Assembly: GCF_001942335.1 (NCBI RefSeq)
Contig: NZ_MKKH01000033.1
Span: forward strand, 98,235 to 162,234
Source: Cellulosimicrobium sp. CUA-896
Lineage (GTDB): Bacteria > Actinomycetota > Actinomycetes > Actinomycetales > Cellulomonadaceae
DNA length: 64,000 nt
Direction of reading: 5' to 3'
The translations under genes and the position numbers were made by a program. Under the pieces are notes generated by a model. That model ran no database searches. It was not told the origin of the DNA and saw nothing but the letters and a program-made list of their open reading frames with translations. This document shows, in pieces, positions 1 to 9,017 of this stretch. Positions within the stretch are counted from its first letter, which is position 1. Each line of letters starts with the position of its first letter.

Positions 1-2461
1 ACTCGCGGTCGGGCAGGTGACCCGCCCGGGCCAGCTCCAGGGTGCTCGCGCCCGGCGCGGCGGCCGACCACGGCGTGCCCTTCGGCCGCGCCTCGACCTG
101 CTCGACGACGACCGTCCCGCCCGAGCGGGCGGCGACCGCCGCGAGCGCGGCGCGCACCGCGTCGTCCCGCATCGCGTCCGGCCGGGCGTGCCGGCCGGGC
201 TCGCCGTCCAGGTGACGGTCCGCGAGGAGCAGGCGCGTGAGCGGGCCGGAGCCGGAGCTGCGCTTCGTGGGCGTCCAGTGCACGACCACCTGGTGGCGGG
301 CCCGCGTGAGCGCGACGTAGAGCAGGCGCAGGTCCTCGCCGAGCTCCTCGTCGCGCGACCGGTTGCGGGCGTCCGTGAAGCCGGGAGAACCGACGCCGCC
401 GACGTGCAGCACGCGCTGCCCGTGGTCGTCGTGGAGCGCGAACAGCTCCTTCTCCTCCTGCTCGAACCGCTCCCACGCGAACGGGACGTACACGACCCCG
501 AACTCCAGGCCCTTCGCCGCGTGCACCGTCACGACCTGCACGGCGGCCGCGTCCGTCTCGAGGCGGCGGGTCCGCTCGTCGGTGAACACGGTCCCGACCT
601 CGGCGATGCGTGAGCGCAACCACGCGGTGAGCGCCGCCGTCCCGAGTCCCTCGGTGGCGGCCGCCTCGTGCAGCGCCTGCGTGACGTGCCGCAGGTCGGT
701 CAGGTACCGCTCCCCGTCCGGTCGGGCCATGACGCGCTCCGTCGCGCCGCGGCGCGCCGCGGCCTCCGCGACGGCCGCGACCCCGCGCTCGGCGAGCAGG
801 TGGGACCACGCGCGCACCGTGTCGCCGAGCTCGTCGTGGTCGGCGTCGCCGGCCGTCGCGAGCCGCTGGGCGTCCCAGCCGACGAACGGCGTGAGGGCGA
901 GCGCGGTCGCCCGGCGGTGCAGTCCGGGCTGCTCGAGCGCCGCGAGCAGCGTGAGCCAGTCCTGCGCGGCCGCGGAGCCGAACACGCTCGACGGCCCCGA
1001 GACGACCGCGGGCACCCCGAGCGCGACGAGCGCGGAGCGCACCGCCTCGGCCTGCGCGTTCGTCCGCGTCAGGACGGCGACGTCGGGCGGCTCGAGCCCG
1101 CGCCAGGTGTCGCCGTCGAGCACGCGGGTCTCGCCGGGCGCGCCCGCGAGCCGCCCCGCGACGTCGGCCGCGACGTCCTTCGCGAGCAGCGTCCTCGCGT
1201 CGGGGGCCGACGGCGCGGACGACCCGCCGAGGCGGTACGCGCGCCGCGTGACCTGGCGCAGGCGGACGGGCGCGCCCCCGGCGAGGCGGGCGTCGGCGTG
1301 CTCGGCGTCGACCCGGCGCACGACGATGCGCGGGTCGCCGAGGGCGGTCCCCTCCATGAGGGTGTGCAGGCCGGCGAGCAGCGGGCCGTCGCTGCGCCAG
1401 CTCCGGCTCAGGGTCGCGGTCTCCTGCGCGTCCTCGACCGCCTGGAGGTACGTGACGACGTCCGCGCCCCGGAACGCGTAGATCGCCTGCTTGGGGTCGC
1501 CGATGAGCACGAGCGTGCGGTGCCCGTGGAACGCGGTGCGCAGGATCTGCCACTGCTCCGGGTCCGTGTCCTGGAACTCGTCGACCATGACGACGCGGAA
1601 GCGGCTGCGCACGCGCTCGGCGGCGGTCTCCCCGTGCTCCGGGTCGGTGAGCGCGCGGCGCAGGAGCACGAGCAGGTCGTCGTAGTCGAGCAGGTGCATC
1701 GCGCGCTTGCGCGCCTCGACCTCGCGCCGCGCGGCCACCGCGACCTCGTACCGCAGAGCCGCGAGCGATCCGTCGGGCGCGTCGGCGGGAGCGAGCACGG
1801 CCCCCTGGTCGCTGACCGCCGTGCGCGCGATCTCCCGCACGTCCCGCGGGGTGAGCGGCGGGTCCTGACGGTCCGCGAAGAGCCGCACGTACAGGTCGTC
1901 GGTCACCTCGTCCACGAGGTCGGCGACGTCGGGCAGGAACCCTGTGGCGAGGTCGACGTCGGCCGCGGTGCCCAGCGCGGACAGCATCTGCTGGCAGAAG
2001 CCGTGCGTCGTCGTGATCGTCGCGGCGTCGAGCTGCGAGAGCGCGACCCGCAGCCGGGCGCGGCGGCGGCCGAGCTCGTCGTCGTCGACCGCCGCGAGGA
2101 ACGCCACGACCGGGTCGTGGTGCCGCGTGGGGTCCGCGCCCCGCAGGCCGCGCTCGACGGCGACGAGGCGCTCGCGCACGCGGTCGCGCAGCTCGGACGT
2201 CGCGGCGCGACCGAACGTCACGAGCATGATCTCGGGCAGCGTCGCGACGCCCTCGGCGACGTACCGCGTCGTGAGCGTCGCGATCGTGTGGGTCTTGCCC
2301 GTGCCGGCGCTCGCCTCCAGCACGACCGTGCCGGTGGGCAGGTCGCCGAACGCGTCGAAGCGCCGAGGTGTCGACGGGCGCGGCACGGTACCGTCCGCCG
2401 CACCGGTCACCGGTCCGGGCGTCGGGCTCGTCGCCGCCGCGGCGGCCGTCCGGCCGCTCAT
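1..2461 (-). CDS. recB: RecBCD exonuclease V, RecB subunit (partial)
   Basis: UvrD-type helicase subunit of the RecBCD DNA double-strand-break repair nuclease. It starts at an ATG overlapping the recC stop (ATGA) and runs off the left window edge after about 820 codons, so the C-terminal nuclease domain is not seen. Visible helicase motifs in order: Walker A ASAGTGKT at residues 49-56, THGFC, the Walker B-like VDEFQDTDP, GDPKQAIYAFRG, SWRSD, TVHAAKGLEF and YVALTRAR. The frame is open throughout. Overlap with recC implies translational coupling in a recC-recB operon; recD would be expected beyond the edge. Identification is secure from the motif set and the neighbour. Confidence 0.93.
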   Translation of the reverse strand, partial: MSGRTAAAAATSPTPGPVTGAADGTVPRPSTPRRFDAFGDLPTGTVVLEASAGTGKTHTIATLTTRYVAEGVATLPEIMLVTFGRAATSELRDRVRERLVAVERGLRGADPTRHHDPVVAFLAAVDDDELGRRRARLRVALSQLDAATITTTHGFCQQMLSALGTAADVDLATGFLPDVADLVDEVTDDLYVRLFADRQDPPLTPRDVREIARTAVSDQGAVLAPADAPDGSLAALRYEVAVAARREVEARKRAMHLLDYDDLLVLLRRALTDPEHGETAAERVRSRFRVVMVDEFQDTDPEQWQILRTAFHGHRTLVLIGDPKQAIYAFRGADVVTYLQAVEDAQETATLSRSWRSDGPLLAGLHTLMEGTALGDPRIVVRRVDAEHADARLAGGAPVRLRQVTRRAYRLGGSSAPSAPDARTLLAKDVAADVAGRLAGAPGETRVLDGDTWRGLEPPDVAVLTRTNAQAEAVRSALVALGVPAVVSGPSSVFGSAAAQDWLTLLAALEQPGLHRRATALALTPFVGWDAQRLATAGDADHDELGDTVRAWSHLLAERGVAAVAEAAARRGATERVMARPDGERYLTDLRHVTQALHEAAATEGLGTAALTAWLRSRIAEVGTVFTDERTRRLETDAAAVQVVTVHAAKGLEFGVVYVPFAWERFEQEEKELFALHDDHGQRVLHVGGVGSPGFTDARNRSRDEELGEDLRLLYVALTRARHQVVVHWTPTKRSSGSGPLTRLLLADRHLDGEPGRHARPDAMRDDAVRAALAAVAARSGGTVVVEQVEARPKGTPWSAAAPGASTLELARAGHLPDRE

Positions 2462-5400
2462 CGCGCACCTCGCAGCTCGTGGTCCAGCAGGGGGTCCCAC
2501 ACGCGGCGCGCCAGCGCGCCGAGGCGTGTCGGGTCGTCGGGGTGCCGGCCGAGGTCGGCCGTGGTGGCGTGCCCGGCGACGTCGTCGAGGACGGCGTCGC
2601 GACCCCACGCGAGCACGACGTACGGGTCCTTGCGCTCGAACCCCTTGTTCCACAGCCAGCCGGCCCGCATCAGGGCGTCGCGCGCCGGGGACGTGCGCCG
2701 CTCCTCGGTGTACTTCAGCGAGACCTCCGGCAGGAACGGCAGGGGGGCGCGTGCGGCCTCGTCGCGCAGCGCGAGGAGGTCCGCGAGGAGCGCCGTCGCG
2801 GCGTCGCCGTCCGGCGGTGCGAGGGTCGACCACGCGACACCCGGCCCGCGGGGTGAGCGGCCGATCGTCACCGCGTCCCACGTGTGCCCGGGGTCGCTCA
2901 CCGCGAGCGCGAGCGCCTGCACCCACGCGCGCAACCGGTGCTTCGGGCCGAGCCGCGAGTACTCGGTCCGCACGACGCGCCGGCCGTGCACCCCGGGCAC
3001 GGTGCCGACGACGGTCCGGCCGTCCGGGAGCTCCGCGCGCACGTCGAGCGTCTCGGCCGACCCGAGCAGGTCCGCGCTCGCCGGACGGCCCGCCGCCGTG
3101 TCGGCCTCGCGCGCAGCCTCGACCGAGACCATGCGCAGCGGACCGACGTACTGCACGACCTTCTGCAGCTCGGCACGGCCGAGCTCGCGCGGCGGGACCT
3201 GCCCGCGGCGCCACTCGGCCTGCTTCGCACGCTCCGGGTCGACGCCCGCGAGCGCGGCGCGCAGCACCCGGTCACCGACACCCCATCCGGACAGGCCCGT
3301 CAGGGCGAGCGGGAGACGGTCGTCCACGTCGTCCTCGTCCACGACGAGACCGACGTCGAGCGTGGTCTGCGCGAACCACCGCGGGGCGTTCTCGAGCACG
3401 CGGACCAGGTCGTCGAGGTCGACGTCGCGTGCGCCGTCCGCCCCGGACGCACCGCCGGAGGGCAGCTCGAGCGGAGCGTGCACGAGCGTCGCGACGGACC
3501 GTGCGTCGTCGCCGTCCCTGCGCCGGCGCTCGGCGCGTGCCCGCGCCTCCCGCGCACCGGCGAGGGCCGCGGCGTCGTGGCTGAACGACCCGGGGGACCC
3601 GAGCGCGCCGGGCGTGAAGTTGCGCTCGTCGACGGTCTGCAGCGGGTGGCGCACGACGACGTGCTCGCGCGCGGGCCGCCCGTCGGGTGCGGCTGCCACG
3701 CGGTCGAGCGCGTCGAGCAGCTCGGCGACGGGGACGGCCGGCGGCCGCGGTGCGCCGGTGCGCTCGTCGGCGCCCGTGTGCACGACGACGAGGTGGTCGC
3801 CCGCGGCGGCGACGGCGTCGAGGAAGATCTGCCGGTCCTCGCTGCGCGCGTCCCGCTCGCCGATCTCCGGGTGACGCGCGAGCAGGTCGTCGCCGGCCGT
3901 CGCCGTGCCGCGCGGGAAGACGCCGTCGTCCATGCCGAGCAGGCACAGACGCGGTGCGGCACCGAGCGCATCGGCTCGAGCGAGCAGACGGTCAGCGCGC
4001 CGGTGCGGAACCCGGCGCGCGTGGGGCGCCCGGCGAGGCGGTCGTCGAGCACGGCGCGCACGTCCGCGAGACGGAGCGGGACGTCGCCGTGCGCGGAGCC
4101 CGCGGCGCGCACGTCACCGAGCAGCCGCCGCGCCGCGCCGACCTGCCACGCCTCGGTCGGCGGCGCCTCCGCGAGGAGCGTGACCGCCCGGTCGAGCGCG
4201 TCGAGCCAGTGGTGGAGCGGGTGCACGCCGTCGAGGGCCTGCAGCACCTCGGACATCCGGGCGACGAGCTCGGCGAGCCGGCCCGCGAGGTCGACGTCCG
4301 TCGAGCCGACGTCGTCGAGCGGCAGCGCCGGGCCGACGAACCGGGCGTCCTCGTCCGCCATCGCGGCGCCCAGCAGGATGCGGTCGAGCGCGGCGTCCCA
4401 CGTGCCCTGCCGCACCCGCGGGTCGACGCCGAACCTGGACCGGCGCGCGCCGTCCTCGCCCCAGTGCACGCCCGCGTCGACGGCCCACTGCCGCAGGCGG
4501 TCGATCTCGTCGTCGGAGAAGCGGAAGCGCCGGCGCACGGGCGCGCTCGCCGCGAGGTCGAGCACCTCCGACGCGGTGACGCGCCCGTCGGCGTGCCGCA
4601 GCAGCGCCTCGAGCAGGCCGAGCACCGGGTTGGCGGACGCGGCACCGCGGTCCGCGAGGCTGACCCGGAGGCGCTGGCCGGGGTGCGCGTCCTCGCCGAG
4701 CTCGGGGACCGCCCCGAAGGACGCGGTGACGAGCGGCGCGAACGTCTCCACGTCCGGGCACAGCACGATGACGTCGCGCGCCTGCAGCGTGGGGTCGGCG
4801 GCGAAGAGGCCGACGAGCGTCTCGCGCAGCACCTCGACCTGCCGCGCCCGGCCGTGGCACGACAGCACCTGGACCGACCGGTCGGCGGGGTCGAGGACGT
4901 GCGCGCCGTCGGGTGCGTCCGCTCGCAGGGCGGACTGCAGCGCGCCGAGCAGCGTCGCGGGCGGCGGACCCGCCGCGTGGTGCGACTCGTCGGCGCCGTG
5001 GAGCCGGAGCTGCAGCTCGACGGCGTCGCGCGCCGTCGAGGCGAGCAGCGGGTGCTGGGCGAACGTCGGGAGGTCGGCGCGGCGGGGTCGCTCGCCCCCC
5101 GCCCCTCCGGCGGTGGAGATCTGCGGGGGCGCGGTCGCGTGCGCGGCGACCGTGTCCCACAGCGCGGGGGAGGGGTGCACGAGCCACAGGTGGACGTCGC
5201 GGTGCTCGGCGAGCGCACGGAGCACGCGCAGCTCGTCCTCGGGCAGCCGCGTCGGCCCGTACACCGACAGCCGCGGCGGCAGCTCGACGGCCGTCGGGTC
5301 GGCGAGCAGCGCCGCGACGGCGTCCTCGACCCGGCGCGCCGGGTCCGGCGCCGGGACACGGTCGAGGAGACGCCGCCACAGCTCGGGCTGCCACGCGAGG

Positions 5401-5924
5401 TCGTCGGGGGCGGCGTGGGCCGAGCCGCCCACGGTGCCCCGCGCGGGCTGCGACCAGGCGCGCACGACCTCGGGCCGCTGCCGCGCGTAGTCGACGAGCA
5501 GTCCGGCGAGCCGTCGCGCCAGCGTCAGGCGGCGGGCGCGCCGCACCTCGTCGCCCGGCTCGCCGACGTAGCGCGCCAGCGGCGCCGCCCACGGGTCGCC
5601 GAGGTGGGCGTCGAGCACCTCCAGCACGGACCAGGCGAGGCGCTCGGGGCGCCACGGGTCGTCCTCCGGCTCCACGCCCGTCAGGTCGGCCACGACCTGC
5701 TCGACGAGGCGACGCGGGCCGCGGAAGTCGACGTTCGCGCACACGCCGGAGGCGCCGTCCGCCCCGAGAAAGTGCGAGAGGCGCTGCGCGAGCCAGCGCT
5801 CGACCCCGCGGGTGGGGACCGCGACGACGTCCGTCGCGAACGGGTCGTCCAGCGGGTCGGCCAGGACGCGCGCCAGCGGTCCGACGAGCGCGTCGGCGCG
5901 CTCGGACCGGTGCACGTGCAGCAC
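2458..5924 (-). CDS. recC: RecBCD exonuclease V, RecC subunit (one frame break)
   Basis: Chi-recognition and scaffold subunit of RecBCD. The start is taken as GTG at 5924, giving MLHVHRSERAD, the usual RecC beginning; an AGGGGG Shine-Dalgarno lies 6 nt upstream. A TTG at 5930 is the alternative but sits directly on that site. The N-terminal part reads to about 3950 (ending GALTVCSLEPMRSVPHRV) and the rest continues in another frame from LGMDDGVFPRGT to the stop. Restoring one C on the minus strand (GTCTG to GTCCTG) near 3949 gives HRVLCLLGMDDG and one protein of about 1155 aa, a normal RecC length. The break is probably a sequence error. Confidence 0.9.
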
Positions 5925-6071
5925 GGCCAACCCCCTGTCGTCAGGTCGTCTCTCGTCCCGCGCGACCCTCCAGGCCGCGCGCTACGAGGAGGCTACGGGG
6001 CCGCGCCGACACGCACGAAACTCCCTCCACAGGGAGGCGGTGCGGGAGCGGGCAGTTCTGACATGGCGCGG

Positions 6072-6770
6072 TCAGGCGCGCGGCGGCCAGGCACTCCAGC
6101 GGCCGTTCGGCAGGGCGGCCAGACGTCGGCGAGCGGGCGTGAGGCCGCGACGGCGGCGCCGGCCCTCGCCGTAGCTCGAGTTGTCGTCGGACCACGTCGC
6201 GTACCTCACCCATACGGTCCGCGGGTCGTCCCACGCCCGCCGCACGCCTTCTCCGAAACGGCCCGCGGCGACGGCAAGCACGAGGTGCTCCAGCATCTCG
6301 GCCTGGGACTCGGCCGAGTCGTCGCACGCGTCGCACCCGCAGGCCGGGAACGCGTCCACGTGCAGCACGCCCGCGCGCACCTGCACGCCGGGGTAGCCGG
6401 TGACGACGACCGTCAGCGGCGCCGCGTCGTCCGCGGTGGGCACGAGCCGGACGACGCGCTCGACGGGCTGGGCGAGGTGCCGGATCCCCGCGAGCAGCGG
6501 GTGCGCCGGTTCCTCGGCGGTGTGCGGGGGCACGTCGACGTCGCGCAGGTCCGCGGCCTCGACCGTGACGTCGTACGTCGCCACGAGGTGCGCCACGAGC
6601 GCGTCCGCGACGTCGACCACCGGCGCGAACCGCTCGGGGTGGGAGTCGACGGAGTACGCGTCCTCCGGCGGGCCGTCCCGGTCCGCCCAGCGCTCGCCGT
6701 ACTCGTACGGCCGACCCTCGGCGTCGTGGAAGACCTGGCGCGGGACCGGCGGGCGGACGTAGGCGGGCAC
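6072..6770 (-). CDS. Conserved actinobacterial protein, DUF6226-like
   Basis: A 232-aa soluble protein of unknown function. It begins MPAYVRPPVPRQVFHD and has a central acidic domain. A CGCDACDD motif around residue 147 could bind a metal. The C-terminus is Arg-rich. The domain order resembles the uncharacterised actinobacterial DUF6226 group, an attribution from memory of the family, not from a search. It lies 147 nt upstream of recC on the same strand, so co-transcription is possible, but no functional link is known. No signal peptide or membrane segment is seen. Confidence 0.7.
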   Translation of the reverse strand: MPAYVRPPVPRQVFHDAEGRPYEYGERWADRDGPPEDAYSVDSHPERFAPVVDVADALVAHLVATYDVTVEAADLRDVDVPPHTAEEPAHPLLAGIRHLAQPVERVVRLVPTADDAAPLTVVVTGYPGVQVRAGVLHVDAFPACGCDACDDSAESQAEMLEHLVLAVAAGRFGEGVRRAWDDPRTVWVRYATWSDDNSSYGEGRRRRRGLTPARRRLAALPNGRWSAWPPRA

Positions 6771-6826
6771 GTCGCCAGGCTAGGGCGACCGTGCGCCGTC
6801 GGGCACGGGCATTCCTGCCGGGCGCG

Positions 6827-8095
6827 TCAGGCGCGCAGCGCCTGCTCGACGTCCTCGATCACGTCGAGGGGGTCCTCGAGGCCCACGGACAGCCGCACGG
6901 TCGTCTCCGCGATCCCGACGGCGGCGCGGCCCTCGGGCCCGAGCTTGCGGTGCGTCGTCGTCGCGGGGTGCGTGACGAGCGACTTGGCGTCGCCGAGGTT
7001 GTTGGAGATGTCGACGACCTGGAGCGCGTCGAGGAACGCGAACGCTCTCTTCTTGGCCGTCTCGGGGTCGGTCCCGGCGGGCACGTCGAGGTCGAACGTC
7101 ACGACCGTGCCGCCGCCGGACTGCTGCGAGCGCGCGAGCGCGGTCTGCGGGTGCGAGTCGAGGAACGGGTAGCGCACGCGTGCGAGCCCCGGCAGCTCCT
7201 CGAGCGATCGCGCGACCTGCTCGGCGTTGGCGTTCTGCGCCGCGACCCGCACCGGCATCGTCTCGAGGCCCTTGAGCAGCACCCACGCGTTGAACGCCGA
7301 CAGGGTCGGCCCGGTGTTGCGGATGAGCGTCTGCACGGGCCCGCCGACGTAGTCCTCGCTCCCGAGGATCGCGCCGCCGAGCACGCGGCCCTGCCCGTCG
7401 ATGTGCTTCGTCGCCGAGTACACGACGACGTCCGCGCCGAGCTCGAGCGGCTTCTGCAGCAGCGGCGTCGCGAACACGTTGTCGAGCACCACGACGGCGC
7501 CGGCGGCGTGCGCGAGCTCGCTCACACGGCGCACGTCGACGATGTCCTGCATGGGGTTGGACGGCGTCTCGAAGAACACGACGTCCGCGGGCGTCGCGAG
7601 CGCCTCCTCCCACTGGGAGAGCACGTGCCCGTCGACGTAGTCCGTCCGCACGCCCCACTTCGCGAAGATCTCGTCGAAGATCACGATGCTCGAGCCGAAC
7701 AAGGCGCGCGCCGCGACGATCCGCGAGCCCGACCGCACGAGCGCGGCGAGCGACGTGAACACGGCCGACATCCCGGACGCCGTCGCGTGGCACGCCTCCG
7801 CACCCTCGAGGAGCCGCAGGCGTTCGGTGAACGTGTGCACGGTCGGGTTGCCGTAGCGCGAGTAGACGAACCGGTCGACCTCGCCCTTGAACGCCGCCTC
7901 CGCGTCGGCGGCGCGGTCGTACGTGTACCCCTGGGTGAGGAACAGCGCCTCGGACGTCTCCTGGAAGTCCGTGCGCGCGTTGCCGCCGCGCACGGCGAGC
8001 GTCGCGGGCCGCGCGCTCGCGGGCAGCGGCTTGCGGCCCGAACCGCCTGGCACCCCGCCCGGCACCTCGTGCCCGACGCCGCCCGCCGGGCTCAT
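6827..8095 (-). CDS. metZ: O-succinylhomoserine sulfhydrylase (MetZ)
   Basis: PLP enzyme of the Cys/Met metabolism family (422 aa) that makes homocysteine from an activated homoserine and sulfide. Family features: YSRYGNPTVHTFTERL near the N-terminus, TASGMSAVF, FFETPSNPMQDIVD, VVLDNVFATPLLQKPL, and the PLP-lysine motif VVYSATKHIDGQGRVLGG. The C-terminus has LSVGLEDPLDVIEDVEQAL. The N-terminal sequence is of the MetZ type rather than the longer MetY type; cystathionine gamma-synthase is the main alternative. The ATG overlaps the rhodanese stop (ATGA), so the two genes are translationally coupled and sulfur transfer between their products is plausible. Confidence 0.9.
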   Translation of the reverse strand: MSPAGGVGHEVPGGVPGGSGRKPLPASARPATLAVRGGNARTDFQETSEALFLTQGYTYDRAADAEAAFKGEVDRFVYSRYGNPTVHTFTERLRLLEGAEACHATASGMSAVFTSLAALVRSGSRIVAARALFGSSIVIFDEIFAKWGVRTDYVDGHVLSQWEEALATPADVVFFETPSNPMQDIVDVRRVSELAHAAGAVVVLDNVFATPLLQKPLELGADVVVYSATKHIDGQGRVLGGAILGSEDYVGGPVQTLIRNTGPTLSAFNAWVLLKGLETMPVRVAAQNANAEQVARSLEELPGLARVRYPFLDSHPQTALARSQQSGGGTVVTFDLDVPAGTDPETAKKRAFAFLDALQVVDISNNLGDAKSLVTHPATTTHRKLGPEGRAAVGIAETTVRLSVGLEDPLDVIEDVEQALRA

Positions 8096-8604
8096 CGCGC
8101 GGCCTCGCCGTCCGCGGAGGCGGCCTGGGCGTCGTCGTACGTCGTGACCGGCAGGCCGCGGACCTTCCAGCCCTCGACGTCGCGCGCCCCGGTGAAGCCC
8201 TGCGCGCCCTCGAAGCCCTCGACGACGTTGTACGACGGCCCGATGCCCGCGGCGGTCGCGGCGCGAGCCGCGCCGATCGAGCGCTGGCCGGAGCGGCACA
8301 GGAAGACGACGGGGCGCTCGTCGCCCGGCGCGAGACCGGCCTCGGCGAGGCGGTCGAGGAACGCGGGGTTGGGACCGAGCGGCGTGACCCACTCGTCGAA
8401 CAGCACCGCGTGGCCGAGGTCCGCGACGTCGGGCACGCCGATCGTCCGCCACTCGCCCTCGGTGCGGACGTCCACGAGGACGGCGCGCTCGTCCGCGGCG
8501 AGCAGGTCCCACGCCTGCTGCGGGTCGACGTCGCCGGCATAGCCGGCGGCGGGGCGGGCCTGGGGCACCGTGGTGGCGGGCTGGTCCTGCACGGGGTCGC
8601 TCAT
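8092..8604 (-). CDS. Rhodanese-like sulfurtransferase
   Basis: Single-domain rhodanese (170 aa) with the acidic/Asp start motif LVDVRTEGEW and the active-site Cys loop VVFLCRSGQRSIGAA. The start is the ATG preceded by GGAGGAGAGCC; longer readings upstream lack a ribosome site. It is the first gene of a two-gene unit with metZ, coupled by an ATGA overlap, and diverges from a SAM-IV-controlled gene. Known chemistry of the family is transfer of sulfane sulfur from thiosulfate or persulfide. Supplying sulfur to MetZ is an inference from the gene coupling. Confidence 0.9.
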   Translation of the reverse strand: MSDPVQDQPATTVPQARPAAGYAGDVDPQQAWDLLAADERAVLVDVRTEGEWRTIGVPDVADLGHAVLFDEWVTPLGPNPAFLDRLAEAGLAPGDERPVVFLCRSGQRSIGAARAATAAGIGPSYNVVEGFEGAQGFTGARDVEGWKVRGLPVTTYDDAQAASADGEAAR

Positions 8605-8832
8605 GGCTCTCCTCCATCGGTCGTGGCAGTAGCACCCTCGCCCGGGGCCCTCTCGAGCCCGGGGGGTTGCTGCGGCGTCGACGTGCCACGTCACTCGGCC
8701 GCTCCGGATGGTTCCTCGGATCGTACGGCACGCCGCGCGGCCTCCGGGACGGCCGTCTCGCCCCGTGGGCGCGCGTCCCGAGGGTCCGTCGACCCGAGGT
8801 CGATCCATCATCCGAGACACGCTGCCCATTCC
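8605..8832. other. Divergent intergenic region between the sulfur genes
   Basis: About 230 bases between the rhodanese start and the promoter of the SAM-IV transcript. It must carry the leftward promoter of rhodanese-metZ, but I could not assign convincing -35 and -10 boxes. A GC-rich inverted repeat (CCCGGGGCCCTCTCGAGC and nearby GCCCGGGGGG) lies in the leftward leader. No second SAM riboswitch core was recognised on the minus strand. Confidence 0.4.
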
Positions 8833-8861
8833 TTGACACCCCTGCGCGCCTCGCCCATCCT
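8833..8861 (+). promoter_or_regulatory. Candidate promoter of the SAM-IV transcript
   Basis: TTGACA at 8833-8838 is a perfect -35 box. After 17 bp comes CATCCT at 8856-8861 as a weak -10. Transcription would then begin about 7 bases later, at the 5' end of the riboswitch core, which supports the assignment. Confidence 0.6.
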
Positions 8862-8867
8862 GGTGCG

Positions 8868-8950
8868 CAGGTCATGAGTGCCAGCGTGAAACCCCGGTTT
8901 GCTGGCCGGCAACCCTCCTCCGCGGCGGGGTGCCCCGGGTGACGACCAGG
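8868..8950 (+). promoter_or_regulatory. SAM-IV riboswitch
   Basis: S-adenosylmethionine-binding leader RNA of the actinobacterial SAM-IV class. The conserved core is clear: GGTCATGAGTGCCAGCG, then a short hairpin, then TTGCTGGCCGGCAACCCTCC, then a GCGGCGGGG arm, GTGCCCCGGGTGA and a closing GACC. GGTC at 8870-8873 pairs with GACC at 8944-8947. SAM-IV elements are known upstream of methionine and sulfur genes in actinomycetes, and this one sits about 70 nt before the GTG start of a class V PLP enzyme. The 3' expression platform was not resolved. Confidence 0.9.
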
Positions 8951-9017
8951 CCGCACGCCGACCGGCGCGCGGCAAGCGCGGGGAGCGCCTCCCCGACCGA
9001 CATCGGAGGACCGTGCC

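Noticed and set aside
8605..8832. A second SAM riboswitch in the leftward leader of rhodanese-metZ.
   Set aside because: No SAM-I, II or IV core could be matched on the minus strand; only a GC-rich hairpin is present.
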